From positions 1-64,000 of the forward strand of contig CALRUR010000006.1 of NCBI GenBank assembly GCA_943371425.1: DNA of 64,000 bases. The letters run 5' to 3'. Shown here piece by piece: positions 16,563 to 25,795 of this stretch; within the stretch, counting starts at the first letter, position 1, and each line of letters starts with the position of its first letter. The DNA comes from CAJBVG01 sp943371425 (GTDB taxonomy: Bacteria; Bacteroidota; Bacteroidia; Sphingobacteriales; Sphingobacteriaceae). Below the pieces are notes generated by a model that saw only the letters and a program-made list of their open reading frames with translations, was not told where the DNA came from and ran no database searches. The position numbers and the translations under genes were made by a program.

Positions 16563-18026
16563 ATGATTACACTTATACTTTTAACCTTACCAATTGTTGC
16601 AGCATTTGTAACATGGTTCAGCCCTAAAGGAAGCGCTAAAAATGTAGCCTTGTTCTTTACATTAGCTGAATTAGCTACAGCAATTTATGCGTACACCATA
16701 CATGTACTCGACGCAAGTACACAATCTATTTTTGTTCAGAATTGGATTCCTGCATTGGGCATACAATTTAAAATTGGGATGGATGGCATAAGTTTATTGA
16801 TGGTTTTGCTAACCGCTTTTCTTTATCCTTTAATTGTTTTATCATCCTTTAAAAAAGAAATTAAACACCAAAATGCATTTTATGCTTTAATGTTATTTAT
16901 GCAAGCCGGTTTAATTGGTGTATTTGTTTCTTTAGATGCATTTTTATTTTACGTTGCATGGGAAGCAGCCTTAATTCCAGTTTATTTTATCTCAGCAATT
17001 TGGGGTGGAGAAAATAGAATTAAAGTAACACTAAAGTTTTTTGTGTATACCATTTTCGGAAGTTTATTTATGTTGGCGGGTATTATTTATTTATACCTAC
17101 AAACGCAAGGATTTAAAACATTTGACATTGGTGCTTTCTACAATTTAAATTTAACAGGCACAGAACAATCTTATTTATTCTGGACCTTCTTTTTAGCATT
17201 CGCTATTAAGATGCCAATTTTTCCTTTCCATACTTGGCAACCCGATACTTATACGGAAGCGCCAACTCAAGGCACCATGTTGCTTTCGGGTATTATGCTT
17301 AAAATGGGTATCTATGGTGTAATTCGTTGGATGATTCCAATTGTTCCTCAAGGTGTAGAAACTTGGAGCACATTGGCTATTACCTTATCAATTATAGGTA
17401 TCATATACGGATCAATTATTGCCATCCGCCAAACAGATATGAAACGCTTAATTGCTTATTCATCTATTGCACACGTTGGCTTAATTGCTGCAGGTGTGTT
17501 TGTTTGGAATCAACAATCTGTACAAGGTGCAGTAATACAAATGTTGAACCACGGTGTAAGTGTGGTTGCTTTATTTTTTATCATACAAATTATTGAAGAC
17601 AGAACAGGCACAAGAGATATCCCTAGTTTAGGTGGTATTGTTTTAAAAGCACCAGTACTTGCAATTTGTTTTGTAATTGTAATGATGGGCGCAGTGGCAC
17701 TACCTTTAACAAATGGATTTATTGGTGAGTTTTTATTACTAATGGGTATATATAAATATAATGTTTGGGCTGCAGTAATTGCAGGCTCTACAATTATATT
17801 AGGTGCAGTGTATATGCTACGAATGTATCAAAAGGTAATGCTTGGCGAAAGTAATAGTTTAACATCAAGCTTTACAGATATTAAAGGAACAGAAAGAATA
17901 GTATTATTTGTTTCGGTATTGGTAATTATTGTTGTAGGTGTGTATCCAAACTTTTTATTAAAAATTTCGGAAGCCCCTGTATCAGAATTAATCAATTTTG
18001 TAAATACTAAATTGGCAGTAAAATAA
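16563..18026 (+). CDS. nuoM: NADH-quinone oxidoreductase subunit M (antiporter-like)
   Basis: A 487-residue membrane subunit with about 14 helices. The conserved glutamate segment VAWEAALIPVYF and the lysine-containing AIKMPIFPFHTWQPDTYTEA motif are present. It starts 6 bp after nuoL; length is normal. Confidence 0.98.
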   Translation: MITLILLTLPIVAAFVTWFSPKGSAKNVALFFTLAELATAIYAYTIHVLDASTQSIFVQNWIPALGIQFKIGMDGISLLMVLLTAFLYPLIVLSSFKKEIKHQNAFYALMLFMQAGLIGVFVSLDAFLFYVAWEAALIPVYFISAIWGGENRIKVTLKFFVYTIFGSLFMLAGIIYLYLQTQGFKTFDIGAFYNLNLTGTEQSYLFWTFFLAFAIKMPIFPFHTWQPDTYTEAPTQGTMLLSGIMLKMGIYGVIRWMIPIVPQGVETWSTLAITLSIIGIIYGSIIAIRQTDMKRLIAYSSIAHVGLIAAGVFVWNQQSVQGAVIQMLNHGVSVVALFFIIQIIEDRTGTRDIPSLGGIVLKAPVLAICFVIVMMGAVALPLTNGFIGEFLLLMGIYKYNVWAAVIAGSTIILGAVYMLRMYQKVMLGESNSLTSSFTDIKGTERIVLFVSVLVIIVVGVYPNFLLKISEAPVSELINFVNTKLAVK

Positions 18027-18049
18027 ATTTTTCATCACAATTATTCAGC

Positions 18050-19429
18050 ATGACTGGAATTATAATTATATCCTTACTCGCAATTGCAATTTTGTTTTTA
18101 GGTTTATACAAACTAAACAGAGCAATTATTCCATTTTCAATTGTTGGCTTATCTGCTGCAATAGCAAGCTATGCAATGGCATGGAATAATCCGATATACT
18201 ATTTCAACAATATGATTTTTGTTGATAATTACGCAATTAGTTTTTCAATATTAACCATTGTAACTACGATTCTTATTCTATTATTATCTCCAGGTTATTT
18301 TGAAAAAATAAGCACCAACGTTGCAGAATATGTTTCAATGATTCTTTTTTCATTGGTAGGGGTATTGTGCATGGTTTCTTATAACGATTTATCGATGTTA
18401 TTTATCGGCATAGAAATAATGTCGGTAAGCATGTACATACTTGCTGGAATTCGCAAAAAAGATTTAGCCTCTAATGAAGCAGCGCTAAAATATTTTTTAA
18501 TGGGCTCTTTCGCTACCGGATTTTTATTGTTCGGTATTGCATTAATTTATGGCTTTACCGGCTCGTTTAATATAGAAACCATTAGTACTATTATAATGGA
18601 AAGCGGAAACGAAACCGCGGCACTTTTTAATGCAGGTGTTATTTTCATTATTATAGGCTTAAGCTTTAAAGTATCGGCTGCACCTTTTCATTTTTGGGCT
18701 CCAGATGTTTATGATGGTGCTCCATCATTAATTACGTCCTACATGTCGTCTGTTGTTAAAACAGCGAGCTTTGCAGCATTTATGCGTTTGTTTATTGTAG
18801 CGTTTGCAGGAGTAATACACATATTTACCCCAACCCTTTGGGTGTTAACTGCAGTTACCATTATTGTAGGTAATGTAATTGCATTATACCAAGATTCGTT
18901 TAAGAGAATGCTTGCATACTCTAGCATATCACATGCAGGTTATATGCTAATGGCAATTTTAGCATTAGGCCCCGATTCTGGAAATGCCATATTTTATTAT
19001 GCTGTAGCGTATTCAATAGCCTCAGTTTCTGCATTTGCTATTTTAATAAAAGTAAAAGCATTGCGTAACTCAGAAAGTTTCGATGCATTTAACGGATTAG
19101 CTAAAACAAACCCTAAATCGGCTTTGGCACTTACCATTTCAATGTGTTCATTGGCAGGAATTCCTTTAACAGCAGGCTTCTTTGGTAAGTTCTTTATTTT
19201 TACAACGGCTATTAACCAACATTTTTATTGGCTAGTAGGCATTGCAATTTTAAATGCAGTAATTGCTTTTTGGTATTATTTCCGTGTAATTATCGCTATG
19301 TATATGAAAGAACCACTTTCTACAGATAAGTTAGAATTCTTACCTTCTTATAGAATTGTGTTATGGGTTGCTGCTGCAACATCAATAATACTTGGATTGT
19401 TCCCTGGATTTTTGTCAGGTCTATTTTAA
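18050..19429 (+). CDS. nuoN: NADH-quinone oxidoreductase subunit N (antiporter-like)
   Basis: A 459-residue membrane subunit, last of the complete nuoA-N set. GIEIMSVSMYILAG and FKVSAAPFHFWAPDVYDGAP are the family's proton-path segments. No terminator is evident after it. The dedA gene follows within 20 bp, preceded by a weak promoter-like box. Confidence 0.98.
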   Translation: MTGIIIISLLAIAILFLGLYKLNRAIIPFSIVGLSAAIASYAMAWNNPIYYFNNMIFVDNYAISFSILTIVTTILILLLSPGYFEKISTNVAEYVSMILFSLVGVLCMVSYNDLSMLFIGIEIMSVSMYILAGIRKKDLASNEAALKYFLMGSFATGFLLFGIALIYGFTGSFNIETISTIIMESGNETAALFNAGVIFIIIGLSFKVSAAPFHFWAPDVYDGAPSLITSYMSSVVKTASFAAFMRLFIVAFAGVIHIFTPTLWVLTAVTIIVGNVIALYQDSFKRMLAYSSISHAGYMLMAILALGPDSGNAIFYYAVAYSIASVSAFAILIKVKALRNSESFDAFNGLAKTNPKSALALTISMCSLAGIPLTAGFFGKFFIFTTAINQHFYWLVGIAILNAVIAFWYYFRVIIAMYMKEPLSTDKLEFLPSYRIVLWVAAATSIILGLFPGFLSGLF

Positions 19430-19433
19430 TTCA

Positions 19434-19441
19434 TTACTTTG
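19434..19441 (+). promoter_or_regulatory. Weak candidate -7 box (TTACTTTG) for dedA
   Basis: TTACTTTG differs from TAnnTTTG at one position and is followed by the dedA ATG 8 nt after its last base. If used, it would give an almost leaderless dedA mRNA independent of the nuo operon. Confidence 0.3.
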
Positions 19442-19448
19442 CCTAAAT

Positions 19449-20093
19449 ATGGAAAACCTGTTAGAATTCATAAAAACAATATTAAACCCTCAAAGTATTA
19501 TAAACTATGGCGGTTTAGCTTTACTATTATTCATCATTTTTGCCGAAACCGGACTTTTCTTCGGTTTCTTTTTACCTGGCGACTCACTTCTGTTTGTGGC
19601 AGGCTTAATGTGTGGAACACCTATTTTTGATGTTAATATTTATATGCTTGTTTCCACTTTAATAGTGGCAGGTATATTAGGAAATTTTGTGGGTTATTAT
19701 TTCGGTAAAAAAACAGGCCCAATGTTATTCCGTCGCGACGATTCCTTTTTCTTTAAAAAGAAACATGTGAATGCAGCGAAAGAATTTTACAACAGATACG
19801 GTGGCACCGCAATTGTATTAGGTCGTTTTATCCCAATCATTAGAACATTCGTACCTATTATGGCAGGCGTAGTAAATCTCGATTTTAAAAAATTCGTGTG
19901 GTTCAATATTATTGGATGCATCGCTTGGATTTTATCGATGGTATTATCAGGATATTTCTTAGGTAGAGCTTTCCCTGCATTACAACATAACCTCGAATAC
20001 ATAGTAATTACAATTATTTTAGTAAGTATGATACCGGTGGTATTAACCTATATAAAAGAACATCGCCGAATGAAATCGGAAGACAAAAACTAA
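19449..20093 (+). CDS. DedA-family (SNARE-associated/VTT domain) membrane protein
   Basis: A 214-residue inner-membrane protein with about five hydrophobic segments. The hallmark motifs are ETGLFFGFFLPGDSLLF (about residues 33-49) and GRFIPIIRTFVPIMAG (about 124-139). DedA proteins act in phospholipid, notably undecaprenyl-phosphate, flipping and in membrane homeostasis; which lipid applies here is unknown. I use ATG 19449. The frame is open further upstream, but that part overlaps the end of nuoN and is not conserved-looking. Confidence 0.92.
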   Translation: MENLLEFIKTILNPQSIINYGGLALLLFIIFAETGLFFGFFLPGDSLLFVAGLMCGTPIFDVNIYMLVSTLIVAGILGNFVGYYFGKKTGPMLFRRDDSFFFKKKHVNAAKEFYNRYGGTAIVLGRFIPIIRTFVPIMAGVVNLDFKKFVWFNIIGCIAWILSMVLSGYFLGRAFPALQHNLEYIVITIILVSMIPVVLTYIKEHRRMKSEDKN

Positions 20094-20094
20094 T

Positions 20095-21411
20095 ATGTTA
20101 TTTGATATTTTTCTGACGCTATTTTTAGTGTTGCTAAACGGATTTTTCGTAGCAGCTGAGTTTGCTATTGTTAAAGTTCGTGCATCGCAAGTAGAGCTAA
20201 AAGCTAAAACTGGCAACCAAACAGCCAAGATTGCTAAAAACATTCTTAATAATTTAGATGCATATTTATCGGCAACCCAATTAGGTATTACACTTGCTTC
20301 ATTAGGCTTAGGTTGGATAGGCGAATCTGTAGTTACTAAAATAATTTTAAGCATTATTGCTGTATTCGGTTTAACCATTACGCCAGAACTGGCACATCAA
20401 ATTGCCTTACCTACTGCATTCGTATTAATTACCATATTACACATTGTATTTGGAGAGTTAGCTCCAAAATCAATTGCTATACAAAGACCTGTTACTACAA
20501 CCTTTGCAGTTGCCATTGCACTAAATGTTTTTTACATTGTGTTTCGCCCTTTTATTTGGGCACTAAATGGGCTAGCAAATTTTCTATTGAAAAAAATTGG
20601 AATTTCACCAATACACGGTCATGAGGTACACACCTCAGAAGAACTCCAACTATTGCTCGATCAAGGTAAAGAATCTGGAGCTTTAGATTCTTCGGAACAT
20701 GAATTAATAAAAAATGTATTCGATTTTAACGACCGTACAGTTAAAAAAATAATGATACCCCGCACCTCTATTGTGGCGGTTGATGTTGATATACCTTATG
20801 CAGAGTTTGTTCAATTTATAATTAACGAGGGGTATACCAGATTCCCTGTATATAGAAACTCTATCGATGATATTATTGGGTATATACATGCGAAAGATTT
20901 GTTGATGAAAGAATTAAAAGACCAAACTATTAAGTTGCAAGATTTAATAAGACCGGTTTATTTCATTCCAGAATCTAAACGAATTGCAGATCTGTTGGCG
21001 GAAATGAAAAACAAAAAGAACCCCAACATTGCCATTGTATTGGATGAATTTGGAGGAACAGCAGGCTTGGTTACCATGGAAGATATTATTGAAGAATTAG
21101 TGGGGGAGATACAAGATGAACACGACGAAGAGAAACCTAAAGTTGTAAAAGTTGGCGACAATGAATTTATTATAGACGCCCATTCAACCATTAGTGATGT
21201 AAACGAGTTCCTTCCAATTGCATTGCCCGAAGACGATGATTACGATTCGGTTGCAGGTTTAATGAATGTTATTTTTGATAAAATACCAGAAGTTGGCGAA
21301 GAAATAGAATTCAACAGTTATAAAATTACGGTTACAGCAAAAAGAAAAAATAATGTGGAAGCTGTAAAAATGATTTTAATTCTGAAAGAAGATATTGATA
21401 ATGCACAGTAG
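20095..21411 (+). CDS. CNNM/CorC-type (hemolysin-family) membrane protein with CBS domains
   Basis: A 438-residue protein. An N-terminal CNNM transmembrane domain (about residues 1-190; LNGFFVAAEFAIVKVR, then helices and GELAPKSIAIQRP) is followed by a CBS pair (about 205-330; IMIPRTSIVAVD, GYTRFPVYR, DEFGGTAGLVTMEDIIEELVG). A C-terminal CorC_HlyC domain (about 345-430) completes it. Relatives take part in Mg2+/Co2+ efflux or homeostasis; the older name hemolysin is not functionally meaningful here. It begins 1 bp after dedA, so both are probably co-transcribed. Confidence 0.93.
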   Translation: MLFDIFLTLFLVLLNGFFVAAEFAIVKVRASQVELKAKTGNQTAKIAKNILNNLDAYLSATQLGITLASLGLGWIGESVVTKIILSIIAVFGLTITPELAHQIALPTAFVLITILHIVFGELAPKSIAIQRPVTTTFAVAIALNVFYIVFRPFIWALNGLANFLLKKIGISPIHGHEVHTSEELQLLLDQGKESGALDSSEHELIKNVFDFNDRTVKKIMIPRTSIVAVDVDIPYAEFVQFIINEGYTRFPVYRNSIDDIIGYIHAKDLLMKELKDQTIKLQDLIRPVYFIPESKRIADLLAEMKNKKNPNIAIVLDEFGGTAGLVTMEDIIEELVGEIQDEHDEEKPKVVKVGDNEFIIDAHSTISDVNEFLPIALPEDDDYDSVAGLMNVIFDKIPEVGEEIEFNSYKITVTAKRKNNVEAVKMILILKEDIDNAQ

Positions 21412-21429
21412 CATTTTTATCTTTATAAA

Positions 21430-22143
21430 ATGCATCTTTTTTATACACCAGATATTAATACCAGTACTTACACTCTCTCTGAAGAGGAAAGTAAGCATTG
21501 CATTAAAGTGCTTCGCTTAGTAGAAGGTGATCGTATTTATTTAGTAGATGGAAGAGGTGGTTTTTACGAAACACATATTATTGATGCGCACCCTAAACGC
21601 TGCATGGTACAAGTGCTCGACGTTCAACTTAACTATGGGAAAAGAAATTACTATTTACATGTGGCCATTTCTCCATTAAAAAGTTTAGATAGATTCGAAT
21701 GGTTCTTAGAAAAAGCAACGGAGTTAGGCATCGATGAAATAACACCCATCATTACTCAGCGTTCGGAGAAGAGGGAATTAAAATTAGAGCGCAGTAATAA
21801 AATTATAGAAGCTGCAATGAAACAAAGTAAAAAAGCGTTTCATCCCAAATTAAATGAACACATTGCTTTCAATAAATTTATTACTAATACAGTTGAAGAG
21901 GATGCAATAAAATTAATTGCACATTGCTTAGGTTCTGAAAAGAAAAAATTGAGTGATTATATAAACGTTGAACCTAAAAAATATTTAATTTTAATTGGCC
22001 CCGAAGGAGATTTTACCGAAGAGGAAATTAAGTTTACGACCGATAATAAGTTTGAAGCATTAGATTTAGGTGAAGCAAGATTAAGAACTGAAACAGCAGC
22101 AATAAAAGCATGTGCGCTTGTTGCATTTATAAACGAGAATTAA
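21430..22143 (+). CDS. rsmE: 16S rRNA (uracil-1498-N3)-methyltransferase
   Basis: A 237-residue RsmE of the SPOUT superfamily that methylates 16S rRNA in the 30S subunit. It has an N-terminal PUA-like part (ESKHCIKVLRLVEGD near residues 20-34) and the C-terminal knot signature LIGPEGDFTEEEI (about 190-202), then LGEARLRTETAAI. Full length. It is 18 bp after the CNNM gene and 1 bp before the DUF4159 gene. Confidence 0.95.
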   Translation: MHLFYTPDINTSTYTLSEEESKHCIKVLRLVEGDRIYLVDGRGGFYETHIIDAHPKRCMVQVLDVQLNYGKRNYYLHVAISPLKSLDRFEWFLEKATELGIDEITPIITQRSEKRELKLERSNKIIEAAMKQSKKAFHPKLNEHIAFNKFITNTVEEDAIKLIAHCLGSEKKKLSDYINVEPKKYLILIGPEGDFTEEEIKFTTDNKFEALDLGEARLRTETAAIKACALVAFINEN

Positions 22144-22144
22144 A

Positions 22145-22810
22145 ATGAAAAAAAATACAACACTTTTCTTTTTTCTTTTTATAGTGGTAGTTACTCTTAC
22201 TTCATTTTCGAGCCCATCCTACAGAATGGCTAGGCTTAAATATGGAGGTGGCGGCGACTGGTATTCGAGCAGAACTGCACTGGGTAATTTAATTAAATAT
22301 TGCAACGAAGAAATTAACACTAATTTTTACCCAGAAGAAGCATTGGTAGAAACGGGCTCATCAGAAATTTTTAATTATCCGTATGTTTTTGCAACTGGCC
22401 ACGGAAACATTGTATTTAGTGATGATGAAGCCTCAAATCTTAGAACCTATTTAACTTCTGGTGGCTTTTTACACATTTGCGATAATTACGGAATGAACAA
22501 TTATATTCGTTTAGCGATGAAAAAAGTATTTCCCGACTTAGATTTTGTAGAACTCCCATACAATCATCCAATTTTTCAGAAACCATTTTCGTTTCCGGCA
22601 GGATTGCCAAAAATACATGAGCACGATGCCAAACGCCCGCAAGCTTTTGGTATTATTTACAAAGGTAAACTGGTGTGTTTTTATGATTACGAAAGCGATT
22701 TAGGAAATGGATGGGAAGATTTGGGCACATACCCTTCCGACACTAAAGAAACGCATGACAAGGCCTTAAAAATGGGCGCAAACATCATTCATTATATCCT
22801 TACAAATTAA
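22145..22810 (+). CDS. DUF4159 exported protein
   Basis: A 221-residue protein with a Sec signal peptide (about 1-24) and a DUF4159 domain. Typical segments are ARLKYGGGGDWYSSRTAL, ATGHGNIVFSDDEASNLRTYL and GGFLHICDNYGMN. The fold is likely glutamine-amidotransferase-like, but the activity is not known. In other Bacteroidota the domain occurs near gliding or aerotolerance-type genes; no such genes are here. It abuts rsmE. Confidence 0.85.
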   Translation: MKKNTTLFFFLFIVVVTLTSFSSPSYRMARLKYGGGGDWYSSRTALGNLIKYCNEEINTNFYPEEALVETGSSEIFNYPYVFATGHGNIVFSDDEASNLRTYLTSGGFLHICDNYGMNNYIRLAMKKVFPDLDFVELPYNHPIFQKPFSFPAGLPKIHEHDAKRPQAFGIIYKGKLVCFYDYESDLGNGWEDLGTYPSDTKETHDKALKMGANIIHYILTN

Positions 22811-22813
22811 TTG

Positions 22814-22821
22814 TATTTTTG
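22814..22821 (+). promoter_or_regulatory. -7 promoter box (TATTTTTG) 4 nt before the biotin-carrier ATG
   Basis: TATTTTTG matches TAnnTTTG, and the ATG of the next gene begins 5 nt after its final G. The usual start point would be the A of the ATG or close to it, so the mRNA is probably leaderless. Confidence 0.5.
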
Positions 22822-22825
22822 AACC

Positions 22826-23326
22826 ATGTATCACATCAAAGTAAACCAAGATAAAATATACGATGTAGAAGTAGATGCTAAAGGCATTTCACTAAACAAC
22901 GATTTAAAAAATATTTCTTTTGCCAATGTAAATGAAAATCAATTTCATGTTTTATTAAATCAAAAATCATACAACGTAGAAATCGTGAACATTAATGCTG
23001 AAACAAAATCGGCAACAATGAAAGTAAACAACAGAATTTACGAATGCGAAATTAAAGATCAGTTCGACGATTTATTGAAGAGTTTAGGACTTGATAATTT
23101 AAGTTCCAAAAAAATAAATGATATTAAAGCACCTATGCCAGGCTTGGTTTTAAAAGTATTAGTAAACGAAGGCCAAGAATTTAAAAAAGGCGATAACCTA
23201 TTGGTATTGGAAGCCATGAAAATGGAAAATATTTTAAAAGCACCGGTTGATGGAGTAGTAAAAAGTATTAGAATTAAACCAGGAGATAAAGTAGATAAAA
23301 ACGAAGTGCTGTTGAATCTAGCCTAA
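22826..23326 (+). CDS. Biotin/lipoyl attachment (biotin carboxyl carrier-type) protein
   Basis: A 166-residue protein. The C-terminal about 70 residues form a biotinyl domain with the attachment motif EAMKMEN (Lys132), a preceding APMPGLVLKV and a following KAPVDGVV. The N-terminal part (1-90) is a beta-rich domain seen in carriers of propionyl-/acetyl-CoA-type carboxylases. No biotin carboxylase or carboxyltransferase gene is adjacent, so its partners are elsewhere. Its 3' end overlaps the convergent rhomboid gene by 9 bp. Confidence 0.9.
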   Translation: MYHIKVNQDKIYDVEVDAKGISLNNDLKNISFANVNENQFHVLLNQKSYNVEIVNINAETKSATMKVNNRIYECEIKDQFDDLLKSLGLDNLSSKKINDIKAPMPGLVLKVLVNEGQEFKKGDNLLVLEAMKMENILKAPVDGVVKSIRIKPGDKVDKNEVLLNLA

Positions 23327-23932
23327 TACACTGTTTATAAAGTTTCCTAAAATATGAGGAAACAAAATTGAAGTAATTACCAAACCAGAAATTGCTCCCC
23401 AAAAATGCGCTTCGTGGTTAATATGATCGCCTTGTGTTTTGGCAGCATACATACAATACCCTAAATACAACATCGCAAATATATATGCTGGTATTCCAAT
23501 GGGTATAAAGAATATATATATTCTACTTAAAGGGTCGAAAAGTATATAACTAAAAAGCACTGCCGATATAGCGCCAGAGGCTCCCAAACTATAATATCCA
23601 CTATTGTTTTTGTTTTTTAATATACTGCTCACATCAGAGAGTATTAAGCCCAATACATATATTACAGCAAATTGCCAATGCCCAACAATTTTTTCTAAAG
23701 TAAACGCGAAAAAATAAAAACTCAACATGTTAAACAACAAATGATTCATGTCTGCATGTATAAAACCACTAGTTAGTATGGTGTAATAAGATTTACCTCT
23801 TTTTATACTATACGGATGTAACATTAATCCTCTGTTTGCATGAGTGTTTCCATAAATACCATATAAGGATACGGCAATAGTAAATACAAAAATTATTGAT
23901 GATACAGGTGTATAATTTATGATGTCTTCCAT
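23318..23932 (-). CDS. Rhomboid-family intramembrane serine protease
   Basis: A 204-residue six-helix membrane protein. The catalytic serine lies in the GASGA motif (LGASGAISAV), and the catalytic histidine in HINHEAHFWGAISG on the last core helix. HADMNHLLFNML supplies the His/Asn that stabilise the oxyanion. Substrates unknown. Its ATG shares one base with the stop codon of the upstream M14 peptidase (TAATG), so the two proteases are translationally coupled. Confidence 0.92.
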   Translation of the reverse strand: MEDIINYTPVSSIIFVFTIAVSLYGIYGNTHANRGLMLHPYSIKRGKSYYTILTSGFIHADMNHLLFNMLSFYFFAFTLEKIVGHWQFAVIYVLGLILSDVSSILKNKNNSGYYSLGASGAISAVLFSYILFDPLSRIYIFFIPIGIPAYIFAMLYLGYCMYAAKTQGDHINHEAHFWGAISGLVITSILFPHILGNFINSVLG

Positions 23933-25707
23933 TATTTTTCTAATCTATAAATAGGATAACGTAAATAAGATTTTTCAAAATACGAAGAATTTCTGTAAAC
24001 ATAGTCTAACTGTGCCGCCGCATTAGTCGCAAATTTTTTATCTTCTGCTTTTTTCTTTTCTAAATTTTCTTTCAAACTCGGGTTGTTACGCAAAAGTTCT
24101 GCTGCTGTATCTTCAAAAACATAGTCGGAAAAATATTCTTTCTGCGCCAAAACCTCGTCGAAAAAATTCCAATTAAAGTAGGAGTCTATCGCTTGAGGTT
24201 CTAAGGTCTCCACTATAAACCTACACGCTGCTTGGTCAGTAAATACCATATAATCGCCTGCTAAAACTTTAATTTTTTGTTCTTCTGTATGCAACTTCAC
24301 ATTGCTGTGTAAGTAATGCCCTTCATAAGGTTTTTGCACGGTTTTATAATCATCAATATAATATACAATTACATTGTAGGTAGTATCTTTTAACACTGGC
24401 CTTAACAAAACACCGTTTAACTGTAACCTTTCTATAACTTCCTTCCAAGCATGCGGAACAATATATGCCTTTGGTTTTTGTACACTGAGCGTTGGTTTAT
24501 AATGTTCGTAGTATTTTACTTTTTTTGTAAATGGTTTTTCCCGATCATAGTACAAGCGATCCATTCCACTTACTTCCGATTTTTTGTAAGCAGCTTCGTA
24601 TCCTTTAAAGTCTATGTATTTTAATTGAGAGGAATCTAATTTCCAGTTTAAATGAAATTCATTTTGAGCCAACACCTCTTTATCTGCTTTTAATTTCGTT
24701 TCTAAAATAAGCTTTGCATCTTTCTTTATAATATCTAAACAGCTAAATAAAAACGCATATGAACCCTCTACACGTTGTTTATAATTTTTAAGCATATGTG
24801 TTTCGAGCGTAAAACCAATGGTGTTAAAAAGAGTTGAGTAACCAGTAGCAAAACGTGGGCTCTCATAAAACGCTGCCCAACCAGAATCGGGTGTATTACT
24901 CCAAGCATTTACATATGGAACCGCATCAAAATTGTATTTACTTAACTGTTGATTTAATTGAGGGATAAAATTATTGTATTGATAGTTTGAAATATTAGCT
25001 TGTAATTTATTACGTTGCGTAGCAATATACGTTACGATATGTTGATAATCGGCACCATTACTTGTATGCGTATCTAAAAACACATGAGGCTTTACTTCGT
25101 TAAATATTTTTACAAAAGTTTGAGCGTTTCGAGTATCTAACTTTATAAAATCTCTGTTTAAATCTAAGTTTCTTGCATTGCCTCTAAAGCCATATTCTTC
25201 TGGTCCATTTTGATTAGCTCTCGACGTAGAATTTCTTTTAAGTGCACCATCAACATTATAAACAGGAATGATGTAAATATTCACATAATCCAAAATATTC
25301 GAGAATGTACTTATGTTTTGATATTGAGTATTGAAATAATTTTGTTTGTTTAATTTCTTACCCGATACAGCTGCTAATATGTTTTCGGCTAAAATCATAG
25401 AAGCATCAATGCCTTCTGGCTCTCCCGGATGTATGCCGTTGTTAATTAAAATATTTACCTTACCATTTGCATTTCCTTTTGATAGTTTTACCAACAATAT
25501 GTTTTCTTGTACATCTGTATAATAATTTTTACTTTCAATTTGTATATTTGGGTAGTTATTTTCTAATTGTTTATAAAACTCAACAACATTGTCATATGTG
25601 GGAGTTTGGTTACCGTTAGATAAAAAATAAGGAGCTTGTGGTGCTTGGCTATACGTATTTATTTGGAGGAAGAAAATAAACGACGCAATAATTAGAAGCT
25701 TTTTCAT
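23932..25707 (-). CDS. Exported M14-family zinc carboxypeptidase
   Basis: A 591-residue protein with a Sec signal peptide (about 1-20, ending NTYSQ) and a peptidase M14 domain over roughly residues 40-330. Zinc ligands His93 and Glu96 (GIHPGEPEG) and the later His in LDTHTSNGAD are visible, with the catalytic Glu in GFTLETHM. The C-terminal 250 residues are a family-specific extension with charged helices near the end. It likely trims peptides in the periplasm or outside the cell. First gene of a two-gene operon with the rhomboid protease; divergent from the ABC exporter operon. Confidence 0.9.
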   Translation of the reverse strand: MKKLLIIASFIFFLQINTYSQAPQAPYFLSNGNQTPTYDNVVEFYKQLENNYPNIQIESKNYYTDVQENILLVKLSKGNANGKVNILINNGIHPGEPEGIDASMILAENILAAVSGKKLNKQNYFNTQYQNISTFSNILDYVNIYIIPVYNVDGALKRNSTSRANQNGPEEYGFRGNARNLDLNRDFIKLDTRNAQTFVKIFNEVKPHVFLDTHTSNGADYQHIVTYIATQRNKLQANISNYQYNNFIPQLNQQLSKYNFDAVPYVNAWSNTPDSGWAAFYESPRFATGYSTLFNTIGFTLETHMLKNYKQRVEGSYAFLFSCLDIIKKDAKLILETKLKADKEVLAQNEFHLNWKLDSSQLKYIDFKGYEAAYKKSEVSGMDRLYYDREKPFTKKVKYYEHYKPTLSVQKPKAYIVPHAWKEVIERLQLNGVLLRPVLKDTTYNVIVYYIDDYKTVQKPYEGHYLHSNVKLHTEEQKIKVLAGDYMVFTDQAACRFIVETLEPQAIDSYFNWNFFDEVLAQKEYFSDYVFEDTAAELLRNNPSLKENLEKKKAEDKKFATNAAAQLDYVYRNSSYFEKSYLRYPIYRLEK

Positions 25708-25795
25708 AATATCTATTAAATTTATTTATAAGTGATATTATGAATTTTAATTGAATAAATAGAACAACTAAACTATTTTTTTGTTTATTGATAAA

